Positions 6,908 through 15,602 are shown, counted from the first letter of the stretch. The stretch: 37,817 nt of DNA from Levilactobacillus cerevisiae (GCF_003946245.1 NZ_RHNN01000033.1:1-37817); one strand, 5' to 3'. Notes: a model not told the origin generated them from the letters alone. Numbers and translations are program-made.

Positions 6908-8548
6908 CTAACGAATGTGTAACCGTCGCCGCAGACCAGCCATTCGTGGTCCCATAATGGTGTCCGCTAACCGGGTTCGCAAAACTACGTACACGTAGAA
7001 GTATCCCGCAACCAGTACCGCCGCCATCACAATCACAAAGTTAATCACCCGACCCTGACTGCCACTAAAGGCGCCAATCCAAGCAACCAACCGGGCGAGC
7101 ACGTAGGTCCCAATCGACGTTAACAAAATACCGTTCGTCTTCTTGGCAATGTGGGCAAAATTGATGCCAAATTGCATATCTAATGAATGAATGATTAAGT
7201 AACACGTAACGGTGAAGCCGAGCCCCGTGGCAATCAACGGTCCAAAGGCCCCGAAGAAGTAAACCAACGGCCACTGGACAATAAATTTCACCACTGTTCC
7301 GACTAAAAAGTAACGAACGGCGCGTTTGTTCTGTGAAATTCCCTGCATGAGCGCGGAAACCACCGTGTAGAGCCCCAGTAAAATGGACAGATACGACGAG
7401 AAAGCCAAAATGGAGGCCGCCAACGCTGCGTGTGCCCGACCATAGAAGACCAAGTTCAGTGGGCTAGCAATGGCCGACATCCCTAGCGCACTGGGAATCA
7501 TGACAAATTCAAACATCAGAAACGCGTTAGACAGTTGTGCCGAAATTTCTTTTTTATTTCCCCGTGTGTATGACTCCGACAGCAATGGGACTACCGTTAC
7601 GGCCAAAGCCGAGGCAAGGGAAATCGTAATCATAATTAATTTGTTAGCGTTCACCCCGAACAGCGCGAATAAGTCGTTCAGGTGGGCATCCGTGTAGTCG
7701 CCCGCCATGTGCATGATGGGGGCAAAGGTGTATTGGTCAATCAATTGAAAAATCGTAATACCGGCACCCAAAACAATGAACGGCACCGCTTGGGCAATGA
7801 TTTCTTTGTAGAGTTGATTGGCGGGCACGACCAGTTCATTGTTACTATTCGCGACTAACTCGCGGAAGTAGTGCCGCCGACGCCAGTAGTAAACCCCTAG
7901 GATAATCAGACCGCCTAAGGCCCCAATGGCTGCAGCAAATGTCGACTGGGAAACCGCGGTAACCCAGTTGCCATTTAGTACCCGCATGATAATGAAGGCC
8001 GTAATCAGCATATAGGCCACTCGAACCAGTTGCTCCACAAATTGGGAGATGGCCGATGGCGCCATTTGCTGGAAGCCTTGAAAGTACCCCCGCGTCAGAC
8101 TCATCGTTGGGATAATCAGGATGGCCCAGGCCAAGGAATGGAGCACGGGTACCAGATGGGGGTCCCCACCCGTGAAGAGTGGCGCCCCAAAGTACATCAG
8201 TAAGGCAATAGAAATTCCCGTTACAATGGCGATTTCCAAACCGCGTTTGTACAACCGCACACTGATACCGTATTCGTTCAACGCATTGTAGTGCGCCACC
8301 TGCTTGGCAATCGCAGAGGGCACCCCCGCAATTGCCGCAATCAGGAAGAAGCTGTAGATGTTATACCCCTTCCCATATAACGCGTTTCCTTGCAGGTAAA
8401 ATGCCCCAAACCAAATGTTCCAGGGGATAATGTAAACTGCGCCGAGAATACGGGAGAAAATACTTCCCCCAGTCATCCACGCTGAGCCGGCAACCATTTG
8501 ATCCTGTGCACTTCCTCGGTTTCCGGTTTGATCTGACCTTGCCGCCAT
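6908..8548 (-). CDS. ytgP: YtgP/MurJ-type lipid II flippase (MOP superfamily)
   Basis: About 546 residues with some 14 hydrophobic segments, in the polysaccharide-biosynthesis (MVF/PST) family. It begins with GSAWMTGGSIFSRILGAVYI, and contains IPSALGMSAIASPLNLVFYG and SSYLSILLGLYTVVSALMQG, typical of YtgP. B. subtilis YtgP (renamed MurJ) is a lipid II flippase for peptidoglycan precursors, and the length fits. An in-frame TTG at 8566 would extend the N terminus; the ATG at 8548 with AGGGTG upstream is preferred. An extended -10 promoter lies at 8622-8630. The rsuA-like gene follows closely, a pairing common in lactobacilli. Confidence 0.88.
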   Translation of the reverse strand: MAARSDQTGNRGSAQDQMVAGSAWMTGGSIFSRILGAVYIIPWNIWFGAFYLQGNALYGKGYNIYSFFLIAAIAGVPSAIAKQVAHYNALNEYGISVRLYKRGLEIAIVTGISIALLMYFGAPLFTGGDPHLVPVLHSLAWAILIIPTMSLTRGYFQGFQQMAPSAISQFVEQLVRVAYMLITAFIIMRVLNGNWVTAVSQSTFAAAIGALGGLIILGVYYWRRRHYFRELVANSNNELVVPANQLYKEIIAQAVPFIVLGAGITIFQLIDQYTFAPIMHMAGDYTDAHLNDLFALFGVNANKLIMITISLASALAVTVVPLLSESYTRGNKKEISAQLSNAFLMFEFVMIPSALGMSAIASPLNLVFYGRAHAALAASILAFSSYLSILLGLYTVVSALMQGISQNKRAVRYFLVGTVVKFIVQWPLVYFFGAFGPLIATGLGFTVTCYLIIHSLDMQFGINFAHIAKKTNGILLTSIGTYVLARLVAWIGAFSGSQGRVINFVIVMAAVLVAGYFYVYVVLRTRLADTIMGPRMAGLRRRLHIR

Positions 8549-8621
8549 TTGACACCCTACTTTCAATTTCTTAAATTCAACGTTTTTCCAGCTCGAAAAA
8601 ATCCAAGCTAATCAAACAAAT

Positions 8622-8630
8622 ATTATACCA
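8622..8630 (-). promoter_or_regulatory. Extended -10 promoter of ytgP
   Basis: The minus strand reads TGGTATAAT, an extended -10 element (TGn plus consensus TATAAT), about 75 nt upstream of the ytgP start. No good -35 is seen, which is acceptable for an extended -10. Confidence 0.55.
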
Positions 8631-8774
8631 TAGGATTTCCCGGTGAATTGACAGGTTTCGGTAAAGTTTTCCAAATTATTCGTCTTTCTCAGCGTCTCGC
8701 TTACCGTAAAGCCTGAACAAGTGGTATGCTTGAGTTAGTCGAGAAACAGTAATTTTTCAAGGAGGAATGCCAAT

Positions 8775-9095
8775 ATGACGCAAGCAACAGCTGGGACCAC
8801 CGCAGCGCCAAAGATGCAGATGTCACCAGAACGGGCAAAGCAAGTCGTAACCATGACAAAGAGTATTCGGGCCCACTTTCCCGAGTTAGCCGCAATTCCG
8901 GATGCTCAATTAATCTATTCCACCTGGCGCAGTTTCAAGCGGATTGATCAGACTAACGATAGCGATTATCAAACTATGGCTAGCGTCTTCTTCCACGAAT
9001 TTGACCGACATCTACTGAAGTATCAACTTTCTAAGAGCGGCCAAGAAACGGTCGTCAGTCGTCGTTTCTTTGCTATTTTAACTGAAATTCTATAG
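8775..9095 (+). CDS. Conserved small hypothetical protein
   Basis: 106 residues, unrecognised. It is soluble, mostly helical and moderately basic; the middle reads TKSIRAHFPELAAIPDAQLIYSTW in two overlapping helical blocks, and the C terminus VVSRRFFAILTEIL. No signal peptide, membrane helix or catalytic motif is seen. It looks like a genuine gene: AAGGAGG 9 nt before the ATG, a plausible TTACCG / TATGCT promoter at 8700-8731 and a strong terminator right after the stop. It is divergent from ytgP and monocistronic. Confidence 0.75.
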   Translation: MTQATAGTTAAPKMQMSPERAKQVVTMTKSIRAHFPELAAIPDAQLIYSTWRSFKRIDQTNDSDYQTMASVFFHEFDRHLLKYQLSKSGQETVVSRRFFAILTEIL

Positions 9096-9106
9096 ATTTT
9101 TTCTTC

Positions 9107-9143
9107 CCCCGTTGGCCAGTGGCCGGTGGGGATTTATTTTTTT
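9107..9143 (+). terminator. Terminator of the small hypothetical gene
   Basis: CCCCGTTGGCC-AGT-GGCCGGTGGGG forms a GC-rich hairpin followed by ATTTATTTTTTT, directly after the stop at 9095. Confidence 0.85.
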
Positions 9144-9165
9144 CTCTGGCTAAGGACATAATTAA

Positions 9166-9671
9166 TGCTTACAAAAGATACATTCAGCAAACCCGCCGGC
9201 TTACCGTTCACCAAATTTAGGCTGGAACGCTGTGGGCAGGACGGCCCAAGCCAAAGAGCGGTCTTGGACCTCGCTTTGAACCGCCAAGCCCGCGTTTCAA
9301 AGTCGCCATTTTCCAAGGAAGACCACATGGAAAATCCCACGGCTGAGCCTAAATCTGGCTCACTCACGCCTACATAGACTTTGACCAATTATGGTGGACA
9401 AACGTTTCCAGCCCAGCGATGGTCACATCAACGTCATGTTGAAAAACCTATCTTAACCGAAGGAGGACAGAGATGGGGGTAGCTGTGACGACGGTGTTAG
9501 CTGGGAACCAGCTTACAGCGTGGGACGCGTTTGGAGACTGGCGAATTTTGACAGGCTTCAAACCGAGCCGGAGGACCGCTTCTCAGGCCGCAGGCGGTCC
9601 CCACAGCAGGCGGAATCTCTGGCAGCCGCAGGTGGCGACTCCCAACTAATTTTGTGTCCCCCTGTTAGCTG
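9166..9671 (+). repeat. Dispersed element, copy 2 (near full length)
   Basis: Copy 2 of the three-copy element. From CCGCCGGCTTACCGTTC (about 9194) it matches copy 3 almost to its end, through GTTTCAAAGTCGCCATTTTC, CATGGAAAATCCCACGGCTG, the SD/start block at 9460-9475, the conserved 3' stretch 9510-9635 and TTGTTAGCTGG-like sequence (about 9662-9671). The terminal AGGTTGAAAGT/ACTTTCAACCT repeats of copy 3 were not found, so both ends are probably eroded. Segments 9229-9283 and 9554-9607 are imperfectly reverse-complementary, so a transcript could fold on itself. The element carries the small frame 9473-9649 and ends about 80 nt before the flavodoxin-like gene's promoter. Confidence 0.8.
9473..9649 (+). 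CDS. Small reading frame of the dispersed element (58 aa), coding status uncertain
   Basis: ATG at 9473 follows GAAGGAGGACAGAG, an excellent SD at correct spacing. The predicted peptide starts MGVAVTTVLAGNQLTAWDAF, continues GDWRILTGFKPSRRTASQAA and ends near RRNLWQPQVATPN. It is basic, Trp-containing and has no signal peptide or recognised domain. The same frame exists in copy 3 (60 codons, open) and copy 1 (60 codons, two TGA stops). The 6-nt length difference from the other copies preserves frame. Against coding: copies differ at all three codon positions, not mainly the third. Confidence 0.4.
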   Translation: MGVAVTTVLAGNQLTAWDAFGDWRILTGFKPSRRTASQAAGGPHSRRNLWQPQVATPN

Positions 9672-9865
9672 GACCATTCACTGTGATGAGAAATGCCCTT
9701 ATCGCCTGCTAAGTCAGTCTTTATCACGTTTTTCCGTAGTTCAATGCGGTATACTAAGTCTATGAACGACTTTGCGTGGTGGCAGATTTCCAACAGAACG
9801 ATTTACATAGGCCACTAGTTTGCGCCAAGCACGCAAGTCGTCACAGAAAAGTGAGGCGATTCTAT

Positions 9866-10630
9866 TTGCGTTATTTAGCATTGTTAGGCAGTCATGAACG
9901 CCAAGGTATCACCGCGGGCTACCTTCAGGCCGTCTTGGACAGTCTGCCAGCTTCGGCCGAAGTTGAGACCGTTTTCCTACGGGATTACGATATTTACCCC
10001 GACACCAAGGAAAAACCCTGCCCCGCATTGGACGAAATCGAAGCCAAAATGGCCGCCAGTGATTTTTGGATTGTCTGCGTGCCAACCTATTGGGGCGGCA
10101 TGGCTGGGGTGATGAAACAATTCTTCGATTGCATGCGGTTTCGGCTGGTGCGGATGAACTCCGTGGCTGACACGTTACCCGGCAAATATAAGGACAAACA
10201 TTATTTGAGCATGACCACCTGTTTCATCAGTTCGACGGAAAACTTTTTCACCGGCATCACCGATCAGACCTTCGTCACCATCGATCGTATCCTGACTGGT
10301 GCCGGCTTGATCAAGGTTGGCGAATTTGTCGGTACCGGCACCTGGGGAACCGAAGCGCCCCGCCCAGAGAAGCTCACTGAGTGTCACCGGCTAGGCAAAA
10401 AAATTGCCGACCGACCACGAAAGGATGATAATACCTTGAAACGCTACATACTCTTGTTCTTCATGATTGCCATCATGGCACTGGCAACGATGGGCCTCCA
10501 AGCCTGGTGGTTCGGCGTCTTCACGGCTGGTAAGTTCTGGCTGACTTATGCGACCTTCGTCGTCATCTTCTACGTTTTGCTGGCCAGCATCCTCCATTTC
10601 TTCACCTTTGTACGCCATCGTCGACGGTAA
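9866..10630 (+). CDS. Flavodoxin/NADPH-dependent FMN reductase-like protein with two C-terminal membrane helices
   Basis: The N-terminal ~185 residues have a flavodoxin-like fold: the phosphate-binding loop LGSHERQGITAGYLQAVL, the YPDTKEKPCPALDEI region and the FMN-contact segment SDFWIVCVPTYWGGMAGVMKQFFDCM, as in NAD(P)H-dependent FMN reductases. The C terminus has two hydrophobic helices (YILLFFMIAIMALATMGL and a second of about 25 residues near the end) and a basic tail, so it should be anchored to the inner face of the membrane as a redox protein. The start is uncertain: the frame is open from a GTG at 9776, and a GTG at 9851 has no SD; the TTG at 9866 follows GAGGCG at good spacing and matches the usual family start. 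Confidence 0.75.
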   Translation: MRYLALLGSHERQGITAGYLQAVLDSLPASAEVETVFLRDYDIYPDTKEKPCPALDEIEAKMAASDFWIVCVPTYWGGMAGVMKQFFDCMRFRLVRMNSVADTLPGKYKDKHYLSMTTCFISSTENFFTGITDQTFVTIDRILTGAGLIKVGEFVGTGTWGTEAPRPEKLTECHRLGKKIADRPRKDDNTLKRYILLFFMIAIMALATMGLQAWWFGVFTAGKFWLTYATFVVIFYVLLASILHFFTFVRHRRR

Positions 10631-10680
10631 ATACCGAATTGACGAGCCCGACAGCAAAATAAATGATTCCTAAATACACG

Positions 10681-10714
10681 AAGAGGCTGCGAGAAAAATT
10701 CCACAGTCTCTTTT
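10681..10714 (+). terminator. Terminator of the flavodoxin-like gene
   Basis: AGAGGCTG (10682-10689) pairs with CAGTCTCT (10704-10711) and is followed by TTTTG. It also separates the gene from the converging RHH/ABC operon. Confidence 0.7.
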
Positions 10715-10761
10715 GTTATCCCTAGATTTATTACTGAAGCACTCGTCGGTTCTGGTGCACG

Positions 10762-11163
10762 CTACGAGCCCTGGTAATGGGCCACCACGGTAGGACTTGC
10801 CGTTAGCTTGCCGACCACGGTGATTGTCTTAATCGCTTTGAACAAGTTCCCCTCGTTCGTAATTTTTGACAAATTCAAATGGCCAATGATAAACAACTTG
10901 CTCCGGGTACCCTGTTTTAACTGCTCTAAAATATCCTGATCGGTATACGTATAGCTGCCAACTAATGTATCCAAAGACTTACCGTGGGGTTCCTCTGCAC
11001 TAACCGTTTGAATAATGGCTCTGTTCCGTTCAAGTTCCTGGCGAACGGCCCGGTTTAAAAAGTCTTCGCGGGAATGGACCACCCCTTGATCGATCAACAC
11101 ATCAATCTCAGCTAATTCTGTCGCCGTCACGTCGATCGTTAAAATTACTGGTGAATCTGCCAT
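10762..11163 (-). CDS. Ribbon-helix-helix protein with unusual C-terminal domain
   Basis: 133 residues. The N-terminal ~50 (VILTIDVTATELAEIDVLID, then SREDFLNRAVRQELE) look like a ribbon-helix-helix (CopG/Arc-like) DNA-binding and dimerisation domain. The C-terminal half (SKLFIIGHLNLSKITNEGNL, then KTITVVGKLTASPTV) has repeated short hydrophobic strands with glycines, suggestive of a small beta-structure such as a beta-helix; its family was not recognised. It is the last gene of an operon after an ABC permease and ATPase (18-nt gap, SD AAGGA). It could autoregulate the exporter, but no operator was identified. Confidence 0.65.
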   Translation of the reverse strand: MADSPVILTIDVTATELAEIDVLIDQGVVHSREDFLNRAVRQELERNRAIIQTVSAEEPHGKSLDTLVGSYTYTDQDILEQLKQGTRSKLFIIGHLNLSKITNEGNLFKAIKTITVVGKLTASPTVVAHYQGS

Positions 11164-11180
11164 CCGAATTCCTTCTTTCG

Positions 11181-11852
11181 CTATGAGTCCGTCTTTAAAT
11201 ACGCTGCTTCCAAACTATCAGTCTGGGTTTCTGCCATCAGCTCGGCCGGTGTACCACTAAACACAATCCCCTTGCCAGCCAAAACTAAGAGCCGTACATT
11301 TTCAGTGGGTAAATTTCGAAACTGGTGAGTTGTCATAATAATGGTTTTGCCGCGGGCTGCCAGTTGGCTAATCTGATCAATGACCTTGACCGCCACTTTC
11401 ACGTCCAGCCCACTCTCCGGCTCATCAAACAGGTACAATTCCCGTTTCAATTGGCAGACGCCAATCAGCGTAACCAACCGTCGCTGGCCACCAGATAAAT
11501 CGCGGAAATGCGTCTGCGCAATCGGCTGGAGAATGGCTGGCAATTGTTCTGACTCAAAACGACCGTCCGGCTGGTCCAGATCCACCATCATCTGAATCGT
11601 CTCCGCAACCGTTGCCGTTCCGGTAAACGGTGCGCCTTGCATTTGGTAGGCAACCTGGTTCATCAGTGGAAAATTCGTAAATGGCAGGTTGTGCCGCTCA
11701 CTTACCCCGGCAATGAAATCTAGCAAGGTGTTCTTGCCGACGCCGTTGACGCCTAGAAGAATATTAATTTTTCCTGGTTCAAACGTGGCGGACAGGTGGT
11801 CAAAGAGCTGGCAGCCATCCGGTAATTGGTATGAAAAATTTTCAATTTTCAT
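11181..11852 (-). CDS. ABC transporter ATP-binding protein (ABC-2 exporter type)
   Basis: 223 residues, a complete nucleotide-binding domain. Motifs in order: Walker A GVNGVGKNT, Q-loop near NQVAYQMQGAPF, signature LSGGQRRLVTLIG, Walker B ELYLFDEPESGLD, H-loop IIMTTHQ. The Walker A is odd: the Mg-binding Ser/Thr after GK is Asn (GKNT rather than GKST), with a Thr one place later. The rest looks fully functional. AGGAGG precedes the ATG, and the permease gene ends 11 nt upstream, so the two form one exporter. The substrate is unknown; such small ABC-2 systems often export peptides or drugs or act on cell-envelope stress. Confidence 0.88.
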   Translation of the reverse strand: MKIENFSYQLPDGCQLFDHLSATFEPGKINILLGVNGVGKNTLLDFIAGVSERHNLPFTNFPLMNQVAYQMQGAPFTGTATVAETIQMMVDLDQPDGRFESEQLPAILQPIAQTHFRDLSGGQRRLVTLIGVCQLKRELYLFDEPESGLDVKVAVKVIDQISQLAARGKTIIMTTHQFRNLPTENVRLLVLAGKGIVFSGTPAELMAETQTDSLEAAYLKTDS

Positions 11853-11862
11853 AAAGCACCTC

Positions 11863-12621
11863 CTAGTACCGACTGGTGTACGACTGGAGCTTCATGTGAC
11901 GAACTGGGTAGTAGCCAACTGTGAGATAGACTAGCGCGACAATCCCCAGTAAGGCAACGTTTAACAAGGTCGGTTGACTGATTACCCGCAAGGCGTTGAC
12001 GTAAAAGTTGATGAGATAGGAGAACGGACTCAGAATCGTCAACACGATATTTAACAGCGAGTTCTGTTGATACGGCAGGTTAATCAGGAGCATCCCCAAA
12101 AAAATGTACCCCATCATGAGCAGCGACATGACATTCATCTTGAGCGGCAACAGCAAAATGAAATTACTGAAACCGGCCACAATCGGAATTAAGATGAAGT
12201 TCAACAGGAATCCACCCACCATCATGGGCACCAGACTCAGAGACGCCGGATTCAAGATCAGAACGATGAGATCAAACAACACAACCTCAATCTGTACAAA
12301 AACCACCTGTACCAGCAAATTGCTATAGAAAATTAACCGTTTGTCCCCCGCAATAATCGTGAACATCTTGAGAAAATTATTTTCCCGCATCCCAATCAGA
12401 CCAAATTGAAAGCCATTTAACACACCCACCAAAATAATGTAGGCCCAGTACCCGAGCAATTGGTAGGCCAAGTTATGCAAGCCAAATGGATGGCCCCCGG
12501 AACTAAACGTCACAATCACAAAGTAAATGGACGGACAAATTAGCGTGTAGAACAGGATGCCCTTATCATCCCACGTTTGCCGCAATTCAAAGCGACTGAG
12601 AATTTTTAGCTTACGCCACAT
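11863..12621 (-). CDS. ABC-2 type transporter permease
   Basis: 252 residues with about six predicted membrane helices (for example GILFYTLICPSIYFVIVTF, LLGYWAYIILVGVLNGFQFG, VGGFLLNFILIPIVAGFSNF) and a cytoplasmic N terminus, as in ABC-2 permeases. A basic C-terminal tail follows the last helix. It is the first gene of the permease-ATPase-RHH operon. The ATG at 12621 follows GAGG. A TTGTAA / TAGGAT pair around 12670-12695 (minus) is a possible promoter. The substrate cannot be inferred. Confidence 0.8.
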   Translation of the reverse strand: MWRKLKILSRFELRQTWDDKGILFYTLICPSIYFVIVTFSSGGHPFGLHNLAYQLLGYWAYIILVGVLNGFQFGLIGMRENNFLKMFTIIAGDKRLIFYSNLLVQVVFVQIEVVLFDLIVLILNPASLSLVPMMVGGFLLNFILIPIVAGFSNFILLLPLKMNVMSLLMMGYIFLGMLLINLPYQQNSLLNIVLTILSPFSYLINFYVNALRVISQPTLLNVALLGIVALVYLTVGYYPVRHMKLQSYTSRY

Positions 12622-12754
12622 TTCAACCTCCCCCTCGTCTCACTAAAATTAGAATATTATTACTTTATCCTAACCTTTTTCTCATCTTTTACAAGACTCC
12701 GCCATTTTTCGCGGGTTACCTTCATTGTCCCCATCGGCCCCATTCTTGCCAATC

Positions 12755-12797
12755 AAAAAGTGCCAGCCGCTTCCCCTTAGGAAAGTGACTGGCACTA
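12755..12797. terminator. Terminator of leuS
   Basis: AGTGCCAG (12759-12766) and CTGGCACT (12789-12796) form a hairpin with internal mismatches; TTTTT follows on the minus strand. A T-run also follows on the plus strand, so it may work both ways. Confidence 0.75.
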
Positions 12798-12855
12798 AGT
12801 GTTTTTATTTAGAAATTAATTTTCGTAAAAGTCACCTGCTGGCAAGCACCAATCC

Positions 12856-15285
12856 CTAGTTGGCAACGATGTTGACCAGTTTGCCCGGCACAACGATGAC
12901 CTTCCGAACAGTCTTGCCATCCGTGTGCAATTTGACCGTTTCGTCCGCCAAAGCTTGGGACTCAATGTCGTCCTTCGCAGCATCCTTAGCTACCTTTAAG
13001 TGCGCCCGGACCTTGCCGTTGACCTGAACGACCAGCTCAACCACGTCTTCAACCAATTGCTTAGGGTCAAACGTTGGCCACTTGGCGTAGGCAATGGTTT
13101 CGTCGTGACCCATCAATGCCCAAAGTTCTTCGGCAATGTGCGGTACGATTGGCGAAATCATTTTGACGAAGCCTTCCATGTAGATCAATGGCAGACTGTC
13201 AGCCTTGTAAGCCTCATTAACGAAGACCATCAACTGAGAAATGGCCACGTTGAACCGCATGGCTTCGAGGTCTTCACTGACCGTCTTAACCGTTTGGTTG
13301 TAAATCTTATCCAACGTGCCATCGTTGATCATCGTTACGCGATCACGCAGATGGTTGTTGTCGTCGATCAACAGACGCCAAACGCGGTCAAGCCAACGCT
13401 TGGACCCATTGATACCTTCCGTACTCCATGGCTTCGACGCCTCTAACGGCCCCATAAACATTTCGTACAGACGAAGTGTATCGGCCCCAACCTTTTCGAC
13501 AATTTCGTCGGGGTTGATGACGTTGCCCTTGGACTTGGACATCTTTTCGTGGTTCGTGCCAAGAATCATCCCTTGGTTGACCAACTTCTGGAAAGGTTCC
13601 TTGGTTGGGACCACACCGATATCGTACAGGAACTTGTGCCAGAACCGGGCGTACAGCAAATGCAGAACGGCATGTTCAGCGCCACCAATGTAGAGGTCGA
13701 CTGGCATCCAGTACTTCAATTTGTCAGGATCGGCAATGGCTTCATCGTTATGCGGATCGATGTAGCGCAGGAAGTACCAAGAGCTCCCAGCCCACTGTGG
13801 CATGGTGTTGGTCTCGCGTTTCCCTTTGCGACCATTCTCGTCCACCACGTTGACCCAGTCGTCTAGGTTCGCCAGTGGACTCTCGCCGGTTCCAGAGGGT
13901 TCGAGTTGCTTAGCTGCGGGCAACTTGAGTGGCAATTCGTCTTCGGGAACCAACGTGGTTTCGCCGTCTTCCCAGTGAATAACGGGAATTGGTTCACCCC
14001 AGTAGCGTTGGCGCGAGAAGATCCAATCGCGCAATCGGAAGTTAACCTTCTTGTGGCCAGCCTTGTGTTCTTCCAACCAGTCGATAGCGGCCGCGATGGC
14101 ATCCTTCTTGTTCAAGCCATTCAGGAAGTCCGAATTGATATGCTTGCCGTCACCCGTGTAAGCGGCCGTCTGCACGTCCGTATCGTCATCCCCAGCAATC
14201 ACTTGCACGATTGGTAACTTGAATTTCTGCGCAAATTCATTGTCCCGGTCGTCGTGCGCGGGAACGGCCATGATGGCCCCCGTCCCGTAAGAAGCGAGGA
14301 CGTAATCCCCGATCCAAATTGGCAATTTCTCACCACTCATGGGGTTAATCCCGTAGGCACCGGTGAAGACGCCCGTCTTGTCTTTGTTCAAGTCAGTCCG
14401 TTCGAGGTCCGATTTGCTGTCAATGGCAGCCTTGTAAGCCTTGACCTCTTCGGCGTGTTCTGGCGTGGTAATCTGGTCAACCAGCGCATGTTCTGGTGCC
14501 AAGACCATGTAAGTGGCCCCAAACAACGTGTCAGGCCGGGTCGTGTAGACCTCGACCTTCGTGTCGGCCTGACCATCAACTGGGAAGAAGACGCTGGCAC
14601 CTTCAGAACGGCCAATCCAGTTGCGTTGCATTTCCTTGATGCTGTCCGGCCAATCCAGGTCGTCCAAGTCATCCAGCAACCGGTCAGCGTACGCCGTAAT
14701 CTTCAAGACCCACTGGCGCATTGGTACCCGGTAAACGGGATAGCCACCCCGTTCAGTCTTACCGTCGATGACTTCTTCATTGGCCACAACGGTCCCGCCC
14801 ATAAAGTCGGGTGCCCAGTTGACCATGATTTTGTCTTCGTAGGCCAGACCCTTTTTGTACATTTGTTCAAAGATCCACTGAGTCCACTTGTAGAAGGATT
14901 CGTCGGTCGTGTTGACCTCGCGACTCCAGTCGTAAGAGAAACCGAGTGACCGAATTTGACGTTTAAAGTTTTTGATATTGTGCGCAGTGAAGTCCTTGGG
15001 GTTGTGCCCCGTCTTCAAGGCGTACTGTTCTGCGGGAAGGCCAAAAGCATCCCAACCCATTGGGTGCAAGACGTTGAAGCCCTGCATCCGTTTCAACCGG
15101 GCCATGATGTCGGTTGCCGTGTAACCTTCGGGATGACCCACGTGGAGTCCTTGACCTGAAGGGTATGGGAACATGTCCATCACGTAATACTTCGGTTTGC
15201 TTTGGTTGTCAGAGGTCTTAAACGTTTCATTGACCCGCCAGTAGTGTTGCCATTTGTGTTCAATTATTTGGTGTTTGTAAGCCAA
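12856..15285 (-). CDS. leuS: Leucyl-tRNA synthetase
   Basis: A class Ia synthetase of about 809 aa, matching bacterial LeuRS. It charges tRNA-Leu and has a CP1 editing domain. Motifs: HIGH-type signature [14 protein letters not shown] near the N terminus, the editing region with [19 protein letters not shown] and [15 protein letters not shown], and [13 protein letters not shown] as the KMSKS loop. The frame is open upstream, but that part overlaps the T-box leader and is not protein-like; the real start is the TTG at 15285 ([16 protein letters not shown]) behind AAAGGGAG. It is regulated by the upstream T-box in response to uncharged tRNA-Leu and ends before a strong terminator. Confidence 0.97.
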   Translation of the reverse strand: MAYKHQIIEHKWQHYWRVNETFKTSDNQSKPKYYVMDMFPYPSGQGLHVGHPEGYTATDIMARLKRMQGFNVLHPMGWDAFGLPAEQYALKTGHNPKDFTAHNIKNFKRQIRSLGFSYDWSREVNTTDESFYKWTQWIFEQMYKKGLAYEDKIMVNWAPDFMGGTVVANEEVIDGKTERGGYPVYRVPMRQWVLKITAYADRLLDDLDDLDWPDSIKEMQRNWIGRSEGASVFFPVDGQADTKVEVYTTRPDTLFGATYMVLAPEHALVDQITTPEHAEEVKAYKAAIDSKSDLERTDLNKDKTGVFTGAYGINPMSGEKLPIWIGDYVLASYGTGAIMAVPAHDDRDNEFAQKFKLPIVQVIAGDDDTDVQTAAYTGDGKHINSDFLNGLNKKDAIAAAIDWLEEHKAGHKKVNFRLRDWIFSRQRYWGEPIPVIHWEDGETTLVPEDELPLKLPAAKQLEPSGTGESPLANLDDWVNVVDENGRKGKRETNTMPQWAGSSWYFLRYIDPHNDEAIADPDKLKYWMPVDLYIGGAEHAVLHLLYARFWHKFLYDIGVVPTKEPFQKLVNQGMILGTNHEKMSKSKGNVINPDEIVEKVGADTLRLYEMFMGPLEASKPWSTEGINGSKRWLDRVWRLLIDDNNHLRDRVTMINDGTLDKIYNQTVKTVSEDLEAMRFNVAISQLMVFVNEAYKADSLPLIYMEGFVKMISPIVPHIAEELWALMGHDETIAYAKWPTFDPKQLVEDVVELVVQVNGKVRAHLKVAKDAAKDDIESQALADETVKLHTDGKTVRKVIVVPGKLVNIVAN

Positions 15286-15299
15286 ATTGCTCGCTCCCT

Positions 15300-15567
15300 T
15301 TCTCATTTTCAACGTTGCGCCACAAAAAAAGCCCCCAGAAGCCCATAATTCAGCTTCTGTAGGGCGTGTCAGCGCGGTACCACCTACATTTCCCCAGGAT
15401 TGGCCTGGGGCTCTAATGGCTGATAACGTCGCCAAACGCCCACTTTGCAGCGGAGAAGACTCAGAGACAAGTTCGTCAAACTAGGTAACGGATTCACAGC
15501 GACCATCCGCTTACTTGATACCCGGTCGAACTACTACTTCTCATCAACGTCTTTGCTTAATCAGATT
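15300..15567 (-). promoter_or_regulatory. T-box leader (tRNA-Leu-responsive riboswitch) of leuS
   Basis: The minus strand holds the T-box core AGGTGGTACCGCG (within 15372-15386), followed by a terminator: GCCC-CAGAAGC pairs with GCTTCTG-GGGC and ends in TTTTTTT (15323-15365). Upstream lies a stem I region with an AGTA motif (CAAGTAAGCGGAT pairing with ATCCGTTAC) closed by AGTTCG/CGAACT. A CTA triplet (Leu) 3' of the inner stem is a candidate specifier but was not proved. Uncharged tRNA-Leu is expected to favour the antiterminator and leuS expression. Confidence 0.92.
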
Positions 15568-15573
15568 GTTTTC

Positions 15574-15602
15574 ATCTTAGCAAACCCCCTCGGGAAAAGC
15601 AA
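15574..15602 (-). promoter_or_regulatory. leuS promoter
   Basis: Minus strand: TTGCTT (15597-15602), 17-bp spacer, TAAGAT (15574-15579), directly before the T-box leader. Confidence 0.7.

Noticed and set aside
9165..9377. 70-aa plus-strand frame in the upstream half of element copy 2
   Set aside because: The matching part of copy 3 is frameshifted by a 1-bp difference in the TTCCAAG(G)AAGA stretch, so the frame is not conserved; no SD.
9520..9765. 81-aa frame from GTG at 9520
   Set aside because: It is out of register with the conserved SD-led frame at 9473 and has no SD of its own.
12988..15159. Many long plus-strand open frames opposite leuS (up to 231 aa)
   Set aside because: They mirror the codon usage of leuS on the other strand, have no SD and no protein-like composition.
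15287..15435. N-terminal extension of LeuRS
   Set aside because: This part is the T-box terminator region; the extension is not LeuRS-like and a TTG with SD lies at 15285.
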